NCBI RefSeq assembly: GCF_003966125.1
Contig: NZ_RXMA01000002.1
Coordinates: 62,001-126,000, forward strand
Length of the DNA stretch: 64,000 bases
Source: Azospirillum griseum
GTDB taxonomy: Bacteria; Pseudomonadota; Alphaproteobacteria; Azospirillales; Azospirillaceae
Direction: 5' to 3'
Positions within the stretch are counted from its first letter, which is position 1; every line of letters starts with the position of its first letter. The notes below the pieces were generated by a model. It was given only the letters and a program-made list of their open reading frames with translations. It was not told the origin of the DNA and did not search any database. The translations under genes and the position numbers were made by a program. Positions 54,997-63,029 of the stretch are shown piece by piece.

Positions 54997-55857
54997 ATGA
55001 CCGACGATCCGTTCGCCAAGCTCACCCGCTATGCCGCCCGCGACAACCGCCCCAGCGGCGGCGTGCCGCAAGCCCCGACCTTGGGCAGCTTCATCGCCCG
55101 CGACCGCGAACGGATCGCCGATCTTGAGGTCAGCGCCACCGGTTTCATCATTCTGCTGGATGGGCGGAAGGAGATCAGCGACGCCGACGGCAGCCATCAT
55201 TATCGCAAGGGCGACGCCCTGCTGTTGCCCGCCGGTTGGCGCGGCACGGTGGTGAACGAACCCGACCCGACCAGCGGGTTTTACCGCTCCCTGATTTTGC
55301 TGTTCCCGGCCGAGATGGTGCGCCGCCTGCTGCGCGCCCACGGCGACGCCCTCATCGGCGATGGGCGGCGCGCCCGCGATTACCGGGTGACGCCCACCCC
55401 CGGCCTGAGCGACGCGGTGCTGCACGCCGCCGAGGGCCTGTCCCGCACGCCACCGCTCAGCCCGTCCATCGTCGAGCACCGCTGCATGGAGGTGTTGCTT
55501 GCCCTGCTGGAAAGCGGTGTGTGGTGGCTGGGTCCGGTCGCCCCGAACGGGTTGGTGGAGGCGGTGCGCGCGCTGGTCCGCAGCCAACCCGATCAGGCCT
55601 GGACCGCGGAACGCGTCGCCAGCGCGCTGAACCTCAGCAACGCCACCCTGCGCCGCCGTCTGGCCGAGGAGGACAGCTCCGTCCGCCGCATCATGACGGA
55701 AGAGCGGGTTGCCCACGCCCGCCATTTGCTGGAAACCGAAGGACGAACGGTGCAGGAGGCGGCGGAAGCCTGCGGCTACGCCTCCCGCTCCCACTTTGCC
55801 CGGCGGGTCCGCAGCGCCACCGGCCGCACACCGTCGGCGTTGCAGCGCGGCGGGTGA
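54997..55857 (+). CDS. AraC-family transcriptional regulator
   Basis: A 286-residue regulator with an N-terminal cupin-like sensor region (VSATGFIILLDGRKEISDADGSHHYRKGDALLLPAGWRGTVVN) and a C-terminal AraC DNA-binding domain: WTAERVASALNLSNATLRRRLAEEDSSVRRIMTEERVAHARHLLETEGRTVQEAAEACGYASRSHFARRVRSATGRTPSAL. Downstream of the PEBP gene and convergent with the TetR gene; target unknown. Confidence 0.88.
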   Translation: MTDDPFAKLTRYAARDNRPSGGVPQAPTLGSFIARDRERIADLEVSATGFIILLDGRKEISDADGSHHYRKGDALLLPAGWRGTVVNEPDPTSGFYRSLILLFPAEMVRRLLRAHGDALIGDGRRARDYRVTPTPGLSDAVLHAAEGLSRTPPLSPSIVEHRCMEVLLALLESGVWWLGPVAPNGLVEAVRALVRSQPDQAWTAERVASALNLSNATLRRRLAEEDSSVRRIMTEERVAHARHLLETEGRTVQEAAEACGYASRSHFARRVRSATGRTPSALQRGG

Positions 55858-55866
55858 CGCTCTACG

Positions 55867-56481
55867 TCAGCGGCCATAGGCCCGCATCAACTGCCCCACC
55901 GCCTCGGCGATCACGCGGTCGTCGTCGGCGTGGACCGGCAGGCCGAGCATGGTCGGCCAGAACATCACCTCCTTGATGCCGCCCAGATACTGGCTTGCCA
56001 CCGTCGCCGGGTCAGGGGCGTTCAGGCGGCCGCGCGCGTGCTGGCTGGCGATGTAGGTTTCCAGCAGCGCCACGGCGCGGCTTTTCCCCTCCTTCAGATA
56101 ATCCTCGGCCAAATCGGGGAAACGCTGGTGTTCGGCGATGACCAGCCGCAACAGGCCCTTCACCTCCGGGCGGCGCATGTGGGTCAGCAATTCGCGGGTG
56201 AAGGCGGGCAGCACCGCGTCGGGTGGTTGATCGGGCGGTAGGCGGCCGGGATCGGCGACGTTCAACCCCTCATACAAACCGGCGACCACGGCGCGGAACA
56301 GGTCGCGCTTGCCGGGAAAATGGTTGTAGACGGTGCGTTTGGACACGCCCGCCTCGGCGGCGATGGCGTCCATCGAGGTCGCCTCATAGCCCTGGGTGGT
56401 GAAGGCGCGGGTTGCCGCCTGCACCACCGCGCGGCGTTTGGCGTCGCCGCGCCCGGTTGGACCGTCGTTGCCGATTGACAT
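55867..56481 (-). CDS. TetR-family transcriptional repressor
   Basis: A 204-residue TetR protein: RRAVVQAATRAFTTQGYEATSMDAIAAEAGVSKRTVYNHFPGKRDLFRAVVAG is the DNA-binding domain, followed by a helical ligand domain of the TetR_C family. It starts at MSIGNDG (56481), preceded by GGGGAGAGCC. The gene is divergent from an aldo/keto reductase and a 27-bp palindrome lies between them, so it probably represses both genes. Confidence 0.9.
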   Translation of the reverse strand: MSIGNDGPTGRGDAKRRAVVQAATRAFTTQGYEATSMDAIAAEAGVSKRTVYNHFPGKRDLFRAVVAGLYEGLNVADPGRLPPDQPPDAVLPAFTRELLTHMRRPEVKGLLRLVIAEHQRFPDLAEDYLKEGKSRAVALLETYIASQHARGRLNAPDPATVASQYLGGIKEVMFWPTMLGLPVHADDDRVIAEAVGQLMRAYGR

Positions 56482-56495
56482 GGCTCTCCCCATAA

Positions 56496-56522
56496 AAGTA
56501 CACTGCACCGTGTAGTGTACTT
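56496..56522. promoter_or_regulatory. TetR-type operator, 27-bp palindrome
   Basis: AAGTACACT-n-CAC-n-GTG-n-AGTGTACTT, symmetrical in 24 of 27 positions, 14 bp from the TetR start codon and 56 bp from the reductase start. This is the expected size and place for an autoregulatory TetR operator. Confidence 0.75.
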
Positions 56523-56578
56523 CCAAATCTTCCTGCGTCACTGTAATCCGCCCCACCACGGGGCGGGAGGGGAAAAGC

Positions 56579-57565
56579 ATGGACCAACGCACCCTGGGTG
56601 GAACCTCCCTGACCGTGTCGGCCCTTGGGTTGGGCTGCATGGGCATGTCGGAGTTTTACGGACCGACCGACGATTCCCAATCGCTCGCCACGCTGGAACG
56701 GGCGTTCGAGCTGGGCGTCACCCATTTCGACACGGCGGACATGTATGGGTCCGGCCACAATGAAACGCTGCTCGCCCGCTTTTTGCCCGGCAAGCGCGAC
56801 CGTCTGGTGATCGCCACCAAATTCGGCATCGTCCGCCAACCCGGCGTCTATGACCGCAGCATCGACAGCAGCCCGGCCTATCTGCGCCGTGCCTGCGAGG
56901 AGTCGCTGAAGCGGTTGGGGGTGGACGCCATCGATCTCTATTACGCCCACCGCCTGAACCCGGATGTTCCGGTGGAAGAGACGGTCGGGGCGATGGCCGA
57001 TCTGGTCCGGGCGGGTAAAATCCGGGCGCTGGGCCTGTGCGAGGTGTCCGCCGCCACCCTGCGCCGCGCCCACGCCGTCCACCCCATCGCCGCCGTGCAG
57101 AGCGAATATTCCCTGTGGACCCGCGACATGGAGGCGGAGGTGTTGCCGACCTGCCGGGAATTGGGCGTGTCGCTGGTCGCCTACGCCCCGTTGGGCCGAG
57201 GCTTGCTGACGGCGACGATCACCAACCCGGCGCACTTGGCCGACAATGATTTCCGCCGCATCGCCCCGCGCTTCCAGGACGGGAATCTGGACTCCAACCT
57301 GCGTTTGGTGGAGGCGGTGAAGGCGCTGGCGGCGACCAAGGGCTGCACGCCGGGGCAAATCGCCTTGGCGTGGCTGTTGGCGCAGGGCACCGACATCCTG
57401 CCGATCCCCGGCACCAAGCGCATCGCCTATCTGGAGGACAATGTCGGAGCCGCCGCCGTCACCCTGTCAGCGGCGGAGGTGGCCGCCCTGTCCGACGCGC
57501 TGCCGCCCGGTGCGGCCAGCGGCGACCGTTACCCGGAGGCGGGGATGCGGGGACTGAACGCCTGA
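56579..57565 (+). CDS. Aldo/keto reductase (AKR13-like)
   Basis: NADPH-dependent reductase of 328 residues. The catalytic tetrad Asp-Tyr-Lys-His is visible as [17 protein letters not shown] and YYAHRLNP, and the cofactor segment near the end is [17 protein letters not shown]. Substrates are likely reactive aldehydes or ketones. A strong GGAGGGG ribosome binding site precedes the ATG. It is divergent from, and probably controlled by, the TetR repressor. Confidence 0.92.
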   Translation: MDQRTLGGTSLTVSALGLGCMGMSEFYGPTDDSQSLATLERAFELGVTHFDTADMYGSGHNETLLARFLPGKRDRLVIATKFGIVRQPGVYDRSIDSSPAYLRRACEESLKRLGVDAIDLYYAHRLNPDVPVEETVGAMADLVRAGKIRALGLCEVSAATLRRAHAVHPIAAVQSEYSLWTRDMEAEVLPTCRELGVSLVAYAPLGRGLLTATITNPAHLADNDFRRIAPRFQDGNLDSNLRLVEAVKALAATKGCTPGQIALAWLLAQGTDILPIPGTKRIAYLEDNVGAAAVTLSAAEVAALSDALPPGAASGDRYPEAGMRGLNA

Positions 57566-57621
57566 AAGCCTGAAAGCCTGAACAGGGCCTGACACGCTGG
57601 CCATCCGGTTGGGGAGGCCGT

Positions 57622-58662
57622 TTACTTCGGCGTCCCCGACCAGACTTGGAACTGCGGCGTTTCCAGCAGCAGGTCGGAATGGCCGAAGGCGGTCTTGAAC
57701 AGCTTGCCCACGCCCGCCGTGCGCTGCGTCACCGCGATCAGCGTGCCGCGCAGCTTCAGATATTGCTTGGTTCCGGCCACCAGCGCTTCCAGCATGCCGA
57801 AATCCTCGTCCTTGCCACGGTGCAGCGGCGGGTTGGACAGGATCAGGCCGAAGCGCTCGCGGGTGCCCAGACCGTCCAGGCCATCGCTCAACACCAGTTC
57901 GGCCCCCGGCACATTCTGACGGGCGGCGTGCAGCGCCACCGCGTCGATGTCCAGCAAGGTCAATGGCGCCTCGGGCTGGCGTTCGCGCACGGCGCGCCCG
58001 ATCACCCCGGCCCCACAGCCGAAATCCAGCACGCGCACGCCCGCCGCGATGTCCGGCAACACCCGCAACAGGCATTCGGTCCCAGCGTCCAAGCGGCCAT
58101 GGGCGAACAGGCCGGGGTAGCTGACCAGATCGAGCGGGCTGGCCGGTGCGGGCAGCGGCAGGGTGACGGTTTCCCGCCAATCCTCCAACTGGCCACGCGC
58201 GGATTCCGCCGTCCGGCGGGTTTCCAGAACGCGGGCGCGCCGTTTGATGATGAGGGTTTCCGCCCCCTCGACCAACCCGTCGAAGCGCTTGACCGCCGAG
58301 GTCACGCCCTCGTCGTTGCTGCCGACGATCCACAGCGGCGCGCCAACCGGCAACCGGGCGGCCAGCGCGTGCAGGGCCATTTCGAACGACGCCCAACCGC
58401 GCGGCAAACGCAGCACCGCGCCATCGAACGCCCCATCGGCGGGCCACGCCGTTGCGCCGTCACGGCTGGCACCCGTCGTGGCCAGTCGCAGCCACGGAAC
58501 GACCTCCGCCCCGCCCGCCCGCAGCGCGTCGGCGATGCCGCCGTCGCTGTCGAAGGCCACCAGAATGCGGCCCTGCGGCTTGCGCTCGCTCAACGCCTCC
58601 GCCGCGACGGCGGCGATGGTGGAATCGCGATCCGTCGCGCGGTTGTCCAGTCGGCTCACCAC
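57622..58662 (-). CDS. RsmC-like rRNA (guanine-N2) methyltransferase
   Basis: A 346-residue protein with a degenerate N-terminal methyltransferase-like half and an active C-terminal half. The latter has VLDFGCGAGVIGRAVRERQ (SAM site) and LILSNPPLHRGKDEDFGMLEALV, where N-P-P-L-H is the motif of RsmC/RlmG enzymes that methylate 16S G1207 or 23S guanines. The start is a GTG at 58662 (AAGG five bases upstream), 14 bp after the smpB stop; no ATG occurs near. It is the last gene of a dapA-smpB-rsmC-like run. Confidence 0.83.
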   Translation of the reverse strand: MVSRLDNRATDRDSTIAAVAAEALSERKPQGRILVAFDSDGGIADALRAGGAEVVPWLRLATTGASRDGATAWPADGAFDGAVLRLPRGWASFEMALHALAARLPVGAPLWIVGSNDEGVTSAVKRFDGLVEGAETLIIKRRARVLETRRTAESARGQLEDWRETVTLPLPAPASPLDLVSYPGLFAHGRLDAGTECLLRVLPDIAAGVRVLDFGCGAGVIGRAVRERQPEAPLTLLDIDAVALHAARQNVPGAELVLSDGLDGLGTRERFGLILSNPPLHRGKDEDFGMLEALVAGTKQYLKLRGTLIAVTQRTAGVGKLFKTAFGHSDLLLETPQFQVWSGTPK

Positions 58663-58676
58663 TCAAACCTTTTTTG

Positions 58677-59150
58677 TCAGTTCTTGTCCCGCATCAGCCG
58701 CGCCTTGTCGCGCTGCCAGGTGCGTTCCTTTTCGGTTTCGCGCTTGTCGTGCTTCTTCTTGCCGGTGGCGACGCCGATCTCGACCTTGGCCATGCCGCGA
58801 TCGTTGAAATAGATCGACATCGGAATCAGCGTCACGCCCTTTTGCTTGATGCCAGCGGCGAGCTTGTCCAGCTCCCGCCGACGGATCAGCAGCTTGCGCG
58901 GGCGTTTGGGTTCGTGCTGAAGCCAGCGCCCGGCCTGGAGATATTCCGGGATGTAGGCGTTGAACAGGAACAGCTCCCCGCCCTTCAGCCCGGCATAGGC
59001 CTCGTTCACGCTGGCGCGGCCACCGCGCAGGGATTTCACCTCGGTGCCGGTCAACATGATTCCGGCTTCCAGCGTGGAATCGATGAAGAAATCGAAGCGC
59101 GCACGGCGGTTCTGCGCCGCGTATTTTTTTACTTCCGTCTCGCGCGACAC
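58677..59150 (-). CDS. smpB: SsrA-binding protein SmpB
   Basis: Partner of tmRNA in rescue of stalled ribosomes. The 157-residue protein shows [60 protein letters not shown] and the basic C-terminal tail [31 protein letters not shown] placed the start at a GTG (59150), because AAGGAG lies seven bases upstream; a GTG 39 bases earlier lies within a hairpin and has no ribosome binding site. The ssrA gene itself is not in the window. Confidence 0.95.
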   Translation of the reverse strand: MSRETEVKKYAAQNRRARFDFFIDSTLEAGIMLTGTEVKSLRGGRASVNEAYAGLKGGELFLFNAYIPEYLQAGRWLQHEPKRPRKLLIRRRELDKLAAGIKQKGVTLIPMSIYFNDRGMAKVEIGVATGKKKHDKRETEKERTWQRDKARLMRDKN

Positions 59151-59164
59151 AGCGTCACTCCTTG

Positions 59165-59198
59165 CGGCCTGCCGCGCGTCGCAACGCACGGCAGGCCG
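59165..59198 (-). terminator. GC hairpin between dapA and smpB
   Basis: A perfect 10-bp stem, CGGCCTGCCG / CGGCAGGCCG, with a 14-nt loop, ending just upstream of the smpB ribosome binding site. There is no U run. It may protect the dapA 3' end or set the dapA:smpB expression ratio. Confidence 0.4.
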
Positions 59199-59219
59199 TT
59201 GGTCATCAGATCATGGTCA

Positions 59220-60095
59220 TCAGGTCAGCAGGCCAGCCTTGGTCATCGCCGCGCGCACGGACGCGCGGGCGCTGTCGCTGGCCGGAACCAGGGGCAGGCG
59301 CACCTCGTCGGTGGCCAGACCCAGCAGGCTGGCGGCGAACTTCACCGGAGCCGGGCTGGTTTCCACGAACATGGCGTCGTGCAGCGGGGTCAGCACGTCG
59401 CGCAGGCGGAAGGCCTCCGTCAGGTCGCCCTTGGCCCAGGCGGTTTGCATGGCCGAGCACAGCGAAGGCGCGATGTTGGCCGTCACCGAGATGCAGCCGA
59501 CGCCGCCTTGGGCGTTGAAGGCCATCGCCGTGGCGTCCTCGCCCGACAGTTGGATGAAGTCGGAACCGACCTCCGCCAGCAGGCGCGACGGGCGCGACAG
59601 GTCGGCGGTGGCGTCCTTCACGCCGATGATGTTCGGCAGCTTGGCCAGACGGGCCATGGTCGCCACCGACATATCCACGACACTCCGGCCCGGAATGTTG
59701 TAAATGAAGATCGGAAAATCCGCCGCGTCATGGATCGCCTTGAAATGCTGGTACAGACCCTCTTGAGACGGCTTGTTGTAATAGGGCGTGACCACGAGCG
59801 CCGCCTGCGCGCCCGCCTTCTTGGCGTGGCGGGTCAGGGCGATCGCCTCGTCGGTAGAGTTGGAACCGCTGCCGGCCATCACCGGAACCTTGCCGCCCGC
59901 CGCCTCGATGCACAGCTCGACGACCCGGTTGTGTTCCTCATGGCTGAGAGTCGGCGATTCGCCGGTCGTGCCGCAGGGAACGAGGCCGTGCGTGCCCTGG
60001 GCCACCTGCCATTCCACGAAGGACTGAAAGGCAGCCTCGTCCACTTTCCCGCCCTTGAACGGAGTCAAGAGAGCGACGATGGAACCGTGAAACAT
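59220..60095 (-). CDS. dapA: 4-hydroxy-tetrahydrodipicolinate synthase
   Basis: Condenses pyruvate with aspartate semialdehyde, the first step to diaminopimelate and lysine. K160 ([10 protein letters not shown]) forms the Schiff base, and Y132 (FIYNIPGRS) and the T44 region ([11 protein letters not shown]) complete the active site. The length of 291 residues is normal, with AAGGAGG before the ATG. It is divergent from slt and upstream of smpB, a conserved alphaproteobacterial arrangement. It uses the product of Asd, encoded at 36-37 kb. Confidence 0.97.
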   Translation of the reverse strand: MFHGSIVALLTPFKGGKVDEAAFQSFVEWQVAQGTHGLVPCGTTGESPTLSHEEHNRVVELCIEAAGGKVPVMAGSGSNSTDEAIALTRHAKKAGAQAALVVTPYYNKPSQEGLYQHFKAIHDAADFPIFIYNIPGRSVVDMSVATMARLAKLPNIIGVKDATADLSRPSRLLAEVGSDFIQLSGEDATAMAFNAQGGVGCISVTANIAPSLCSAMQTAWAKGDLTEAFRLRDVLTPLHDAMFVETSPAPVKFAASLLGLATDEVRLPLVPASDSARASVRAAMTKAGLLT

Positions 60096-60158
60096 GGCTG
60101 CCTCCTTGAACGGACTGCTGGAAAAAAAGAGTTGCGCACCTTAGACCTCCCCGCCGCT

Positions 60159-62117
60159 GTGGGCAAGAGCGCCCGGCTTGCTCTGATCGCCGCCCTGCTC
60201 TGCCTTCCCATCACCAGCCTGGCCGACGCCGCCGCCCTCAACCCGGCGGACGCCGCGCTGTACCGGCAGGCGTTCAAGGCCGCCGACAACGACCGACTCG
60301 ACGAGGCGCAGCGGCTGGCCGCGCAGGCCGGGGAACGGCTGCCCGCCAAGGTCATCCGCTGGCTGGCGCTGACCGCGCCCACCGGCGGGGCCAGCTTTGA
60401 CGAGATCGCCGCCTTTGTCCGCGACAACCCGTCCTGGCCCAATCTGGCCCCTTTGCGGCGGCAGGCGGAAAAGGCGATCCCGCCCGGCACCGATCCGTCG
60501 GTCCTGATCGACTGGTTCCGGCAGTATCCGGCCCTGACCAACGACGGCTTTCTGCAACACGCCGACGCCTTGATCGCCACCGGCAGCGCCGAACGCGCCA
60601 CCCCGCTGATCCGCGCCCGCTGGGTCGAGGCGACGCTGACCGCCTACGACGAGGCCGCCTTCCTGGGGCGCTACCGCTCCTTTCTGCGGGCGCAGGACCA
60701 CAAGGCCCGCATCGACCGGCTGCTGTGGGACCGGCAGGAGGCGGCGGCGCGCCGCATGCTGCCGCTGTTCGACGACGCCTATGACACCCTGATCGAGGCG
60801 CGGATCGCCCTGGACGGCGACAAGCCGGGGGCCGAGGCCGCCGCCGCGCGGGTGGCGTCCAGCCTCGCCAACGATCCGGGCCTGCTGTTCGACCTCGCCC
60901 GCTACCGCCGCCGCAAGGGCGACGACACCGGCGCGCTGGCCATCGTGACGCAGGCCCCGGCGGAGATGGGCCGCCCGCAATCCTGGTGGAGCGAGCGGCA
61001 GTTGCTGGCCCGCCGCGCCATCGAGCGCAGCGACTTCAACCTCGCCTATCAGTTGGTCAAGGCCCACGGGCAAAAGGACGGGTCGGGGCTGGCCGAGGCG
61101 GAGTTCCTGGCCGGGTTCATCGCCCTGCGCTTCCTCGACCAGCCGTCGGACGCGTTCGCCCATTTCCACAAGCTCTACCGGTCCGTCACCGCGCCGATCA
61201 GCAAGGCGCGCGGGGCTTATTGGTGCGGACGGGCGGCGGAGGCCACCGGCCAGACCGCCCAGGCGCGCGAATGGTTCGCCAAGGCCGCCCCCTACGGCAC
61301 GACCTTTTACGGGCAATTGTCGGCCCGTCATCTGGGCGACGGCCGCGTGACCCTGCCCAACCCGCCGTCGGTGTCGAACGCCGACGCCACCGCCTTTGAA
61401 CGGTGGGAGCTGGTGCAAGTCGCCCGGATGCTGTCGGAGATTCTGGGCCGCGACGACGACCGTCTGGCCGCCTTCCTGCGCCGCATCAGCCTCGATTCCA
61501 AGACGCCCACCGATTACACGCTGGCCGCGCGGCTGGCGGGGGAGATCGGTCGGCGCGATCTGGCGGTCGCCGCCGCCAAGGACGCCGCGCAGAACGAGGT
61601 GTTCCTGGTCGATGCCGGGTATCCGGTGATCGAGGAGCGGCCCAGCGCCCCCGAACCGGCGCTGATCCACGGCATCATCCGCCAGGAAAGCACCTTCAAC
61701 ACGCAGATCGTCTCGTCGGCGGGCGCGCGCGGGTTGATGCAGTTGATGCCCAGCACGGCGCAGCTCGTCGCCGGAAAGCTGGGGTTGAAGCATTCGGTTC
61801 CCCGGCTGACCGCCGACCCCGCCTTCAACATGACCTTGGGATCGGCCTATCTCAGCGAGTTGATCGACCGCTTCAACGGCTCCTACATTCTGGCGATTGC
61901 CGGGTACAACGCCGGGCCGGGCCGGGTGCGGCAGTGGATCCAAGCCTATGGCGATCCGCGCAGCGGCAACATCGACCCTGTGGATTGGATCGAGCTGATC
62001 CCGATCTACGAAACACGCAACTATGTGCAGCGGGTGATGGAAGCGGTGCTGGTCTATCGCGCCAAATTGCAGGGGCCGAGCGCCGACCTGAATTTGGACC
62101 GCGATCTGCGGCGCTGA
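60159..62117 (+). CDS. slt: Soluble lytic murein transglycosylase Slt70-like
   Basis: Periplasmic exo-acting transglycosylase of 652 residues: signal peptide GKSARLALIAALLCLPITSLADA, a long alpha-superhelical U-domain (about 30-480), then the SLT domain with catalytic Glu E510 (IHGIIRQESTFNTQIVSSAGARGLMQLMPSTAQLVA) and ILAIAGYNAGPGRVRQWIQAYG. No ATG is available: the GTG at 60159 puts the signal peptide at the N-terminus, while a TTG at 60132 is an alternative. It releases anhydromuropeptides during wall turnover. Confidence 0.92.
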   Translation: MGKSARLALIAALLCLPITSLADAAALNPADAALYRQAFKAADNDRLDEAQRLAAQAGERLPAKVIRWLALTAPTGGASFDEIAAFVRDNPSWPNLAPLRRQAEKAIPPGTDPSVLIDWFRQYPALTNDGFLQHADALIATGSAERATPLIRARWVEATLTAYDEAAFLGRYRSFLRAQDHKARIDRLLWDRQEAAARRMLPLFDDAYDTLIEARIALDGDKPGAEAAAARVASSLANDPGLLFDLARYRRRKGDDTGALAIVTQAPAEMGRPQSWWSERQLLARRAIERSDFNLAYQLVKAHGQKDGSGLAEAEFLAGFIALRFLDQPSDAFAHFHKLYRSVTAPISKARGAYWCGRAAEATGQTAQAREWFAKAAPYGTTFYGQLSARHLGDGRVTLPNPPSVSNADATAFERWELVQVARMLSEILGRDDDRLAAFLRRISLDSKTPTDYTLAARLAGEIGRRDLAVAAAKDAAQNEVFLVDAGYPVIEERPSAPEPALIHGIIRQESTFNTQIVSSAGARGLMQLMPSTAQLVAGKLGLKHSVPRLTADPAFNMTLGSAYLSELIDRFNGSYILAIAGYNAGPGRVRQWIQAYGDPRSGNIDPVDWIELIPIYETRNYVQRVMEAVLVYRAKLQGPSADLNLDRDLRR

Positions 62118-62142
62118 TCACAGCACGGATCCCCAACCCCAC

Positions 62143-62199
62143 AGATCCCCGGCAGGTGCATGATTCTACCGGGGTCTGCTTGGGCCGGGGTCTGCTTGG
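62143..62199. repeat. 16-bp tandem repeat and hairpin after slt
   Basis: CCGGGGTCTGCTTGGG (62169-62184) is followed by a second copy (62185-62199, plus one changed base). The first copy can pair with CAGATCCCCGG (62143-62153) with one bulge, giving a possible shared terminator between convergent genes. Confidence 0.6.
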
Positions 62200-62784
62200 T
62201 CAGAACGCGCATTCCTTGGGGATGGTGGTGTCGTCCCAATCGGCCAGCAGCAGCGGCTTGATCGCCACGGTGAAGGGTTTGCCGTTGCGCTGGCCCTTGC
62301 CGGACAACAGGTTGAGATCGCAGGTGAAGCCGTTCTTGGGATCCAGCGTGTCGCGCGCGACATAGGTGTAGCCCGCGACCACGATGGCCCCGTCGCGGAC
62401 CGCGATGGTCAATTGCTGCCGCCAGCGGTCGCGCCCGATGGATTCGTTCTGAAACACCAGCACCAGCGAGCCGCGCGCCGTCGCCGACATCGACGGTTCG
62501 GTCCCCGCCATCGCCCCGCGCCAGCCGACCGCCCGCTTGAACAGCGTCGGCTTGTCCGGCACGCGCCCGCCCGCGCTGAGATGCAGGGCGACGTCAACCT
62601 CGTCATCCTCGCCGCTCAACACCACCCGGTCCGCCACGCCGTCGCCGTTCAGATCGGCGGAGAGTTCGGCAACCGGCGGGCGCGTGTTGGCCGCCGCAAC
62701 CGGGGCCACCCAGAGCATCGACAGCGCCAGGGCCAAACCAGCGCCCAGCATCAGATTGGATCGCATCCGCCTGTCCCTGTTCAT
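62200..62784 (-). CDS. Exported hypothetical protein with FG-GAP-like calcium motif
   Basis: A protein of about 194 residues, not assigned to a family. A signal peptide (h-region LMLGAGLALALSMLWVAPVAAA) is followed by AELSADLNGDGVADRVVLSGEDDEVDVALHLSAGG; DLNGDGVAD is a calcium-binding loop of the FG-GAP/dockerin kind. The rest is beta-rich (GSLVLVFQNESIGRDRWRQQLTIAVRDGAIVVAGYTYVARD) with two cysteines near the end. Three in-frame ATGs (62802, 62784, 62766) can start it. Convergent with slt and next to the DUF1289-like gene. Confidence 0.65.
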   Translation of the reverse strand: MNRDRRMRSNLMLGAGLALALSMLWVAPVAAANTRPPVAELSADLNGDGVADRVVLSGEDDEVDVALHLSAGGRVPDKPTLFKRAVGWRGAMAGTEPSMSATARGSLVLVFQNESIGRDRWRQQLTIAVRDGAIVVAGYTYVARDTLDPKNGFTCDLNLLSGKGQRNGKPFTVAIKPLLLADWDDTTIPKECAF

Positions 62785-62821
62785 CGTCTCTGTCGGTTTC
62801 ATCGTCGCGGCCGGGTCCCGG

Positions 62822-62980
62822 TCAGCGCGTGGCCGGAGGGACCGGCCCTGCGCCATCGGCGTCGTCCGCCGCCTCGGCGGCTTCCAACGCGGCGTTGATC
62901 TGGTCCAGGGTCCGCCCGCAACCGGTGCAGACATCGCCATCGATCGCGCACATGCCCAGGCAATCAGGATCGCCGCTCAT
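62822..62980 (-). CDS. Small DUF1289-like Cys-rich protein (52 residues)
   Basis: The translation starts MSGDPDCLGMCAIDGDVCTG and continues CGRTLDQINAALEAAE. The C-x3-C ... C-x2-C-x-R-T-L pattern is that of DUF1289 proteins, small putative metal-binding proteins found across proteobacteria, usually with 'CxxVCxMDxxTGxCxGCxRT'. It lies 37 bp upstream of the exported hypothetical gene on the same strand and 49 bp after the response-regulator gene. Function unknown. Confidence 0.65.
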   Translation of the reverse strand: MSGDPDCLGMCAIDGDVCTGCGRTLDQINAALEAAEAADDADGAGPVPPATR

Positions 62981-63029
62981 CCGATCAAACCCATCCGGTG
63001 TCTCCGCCGCCCATCGCGACGCCGTTCCC

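Noticed and set aside
58452-60158. N-terminal 569-codon extension of the slt frame
   Set aside because: Runs antisense through rsmC-like, smpB and dapA; the mature Slt with signal peptide starts at about 60159.
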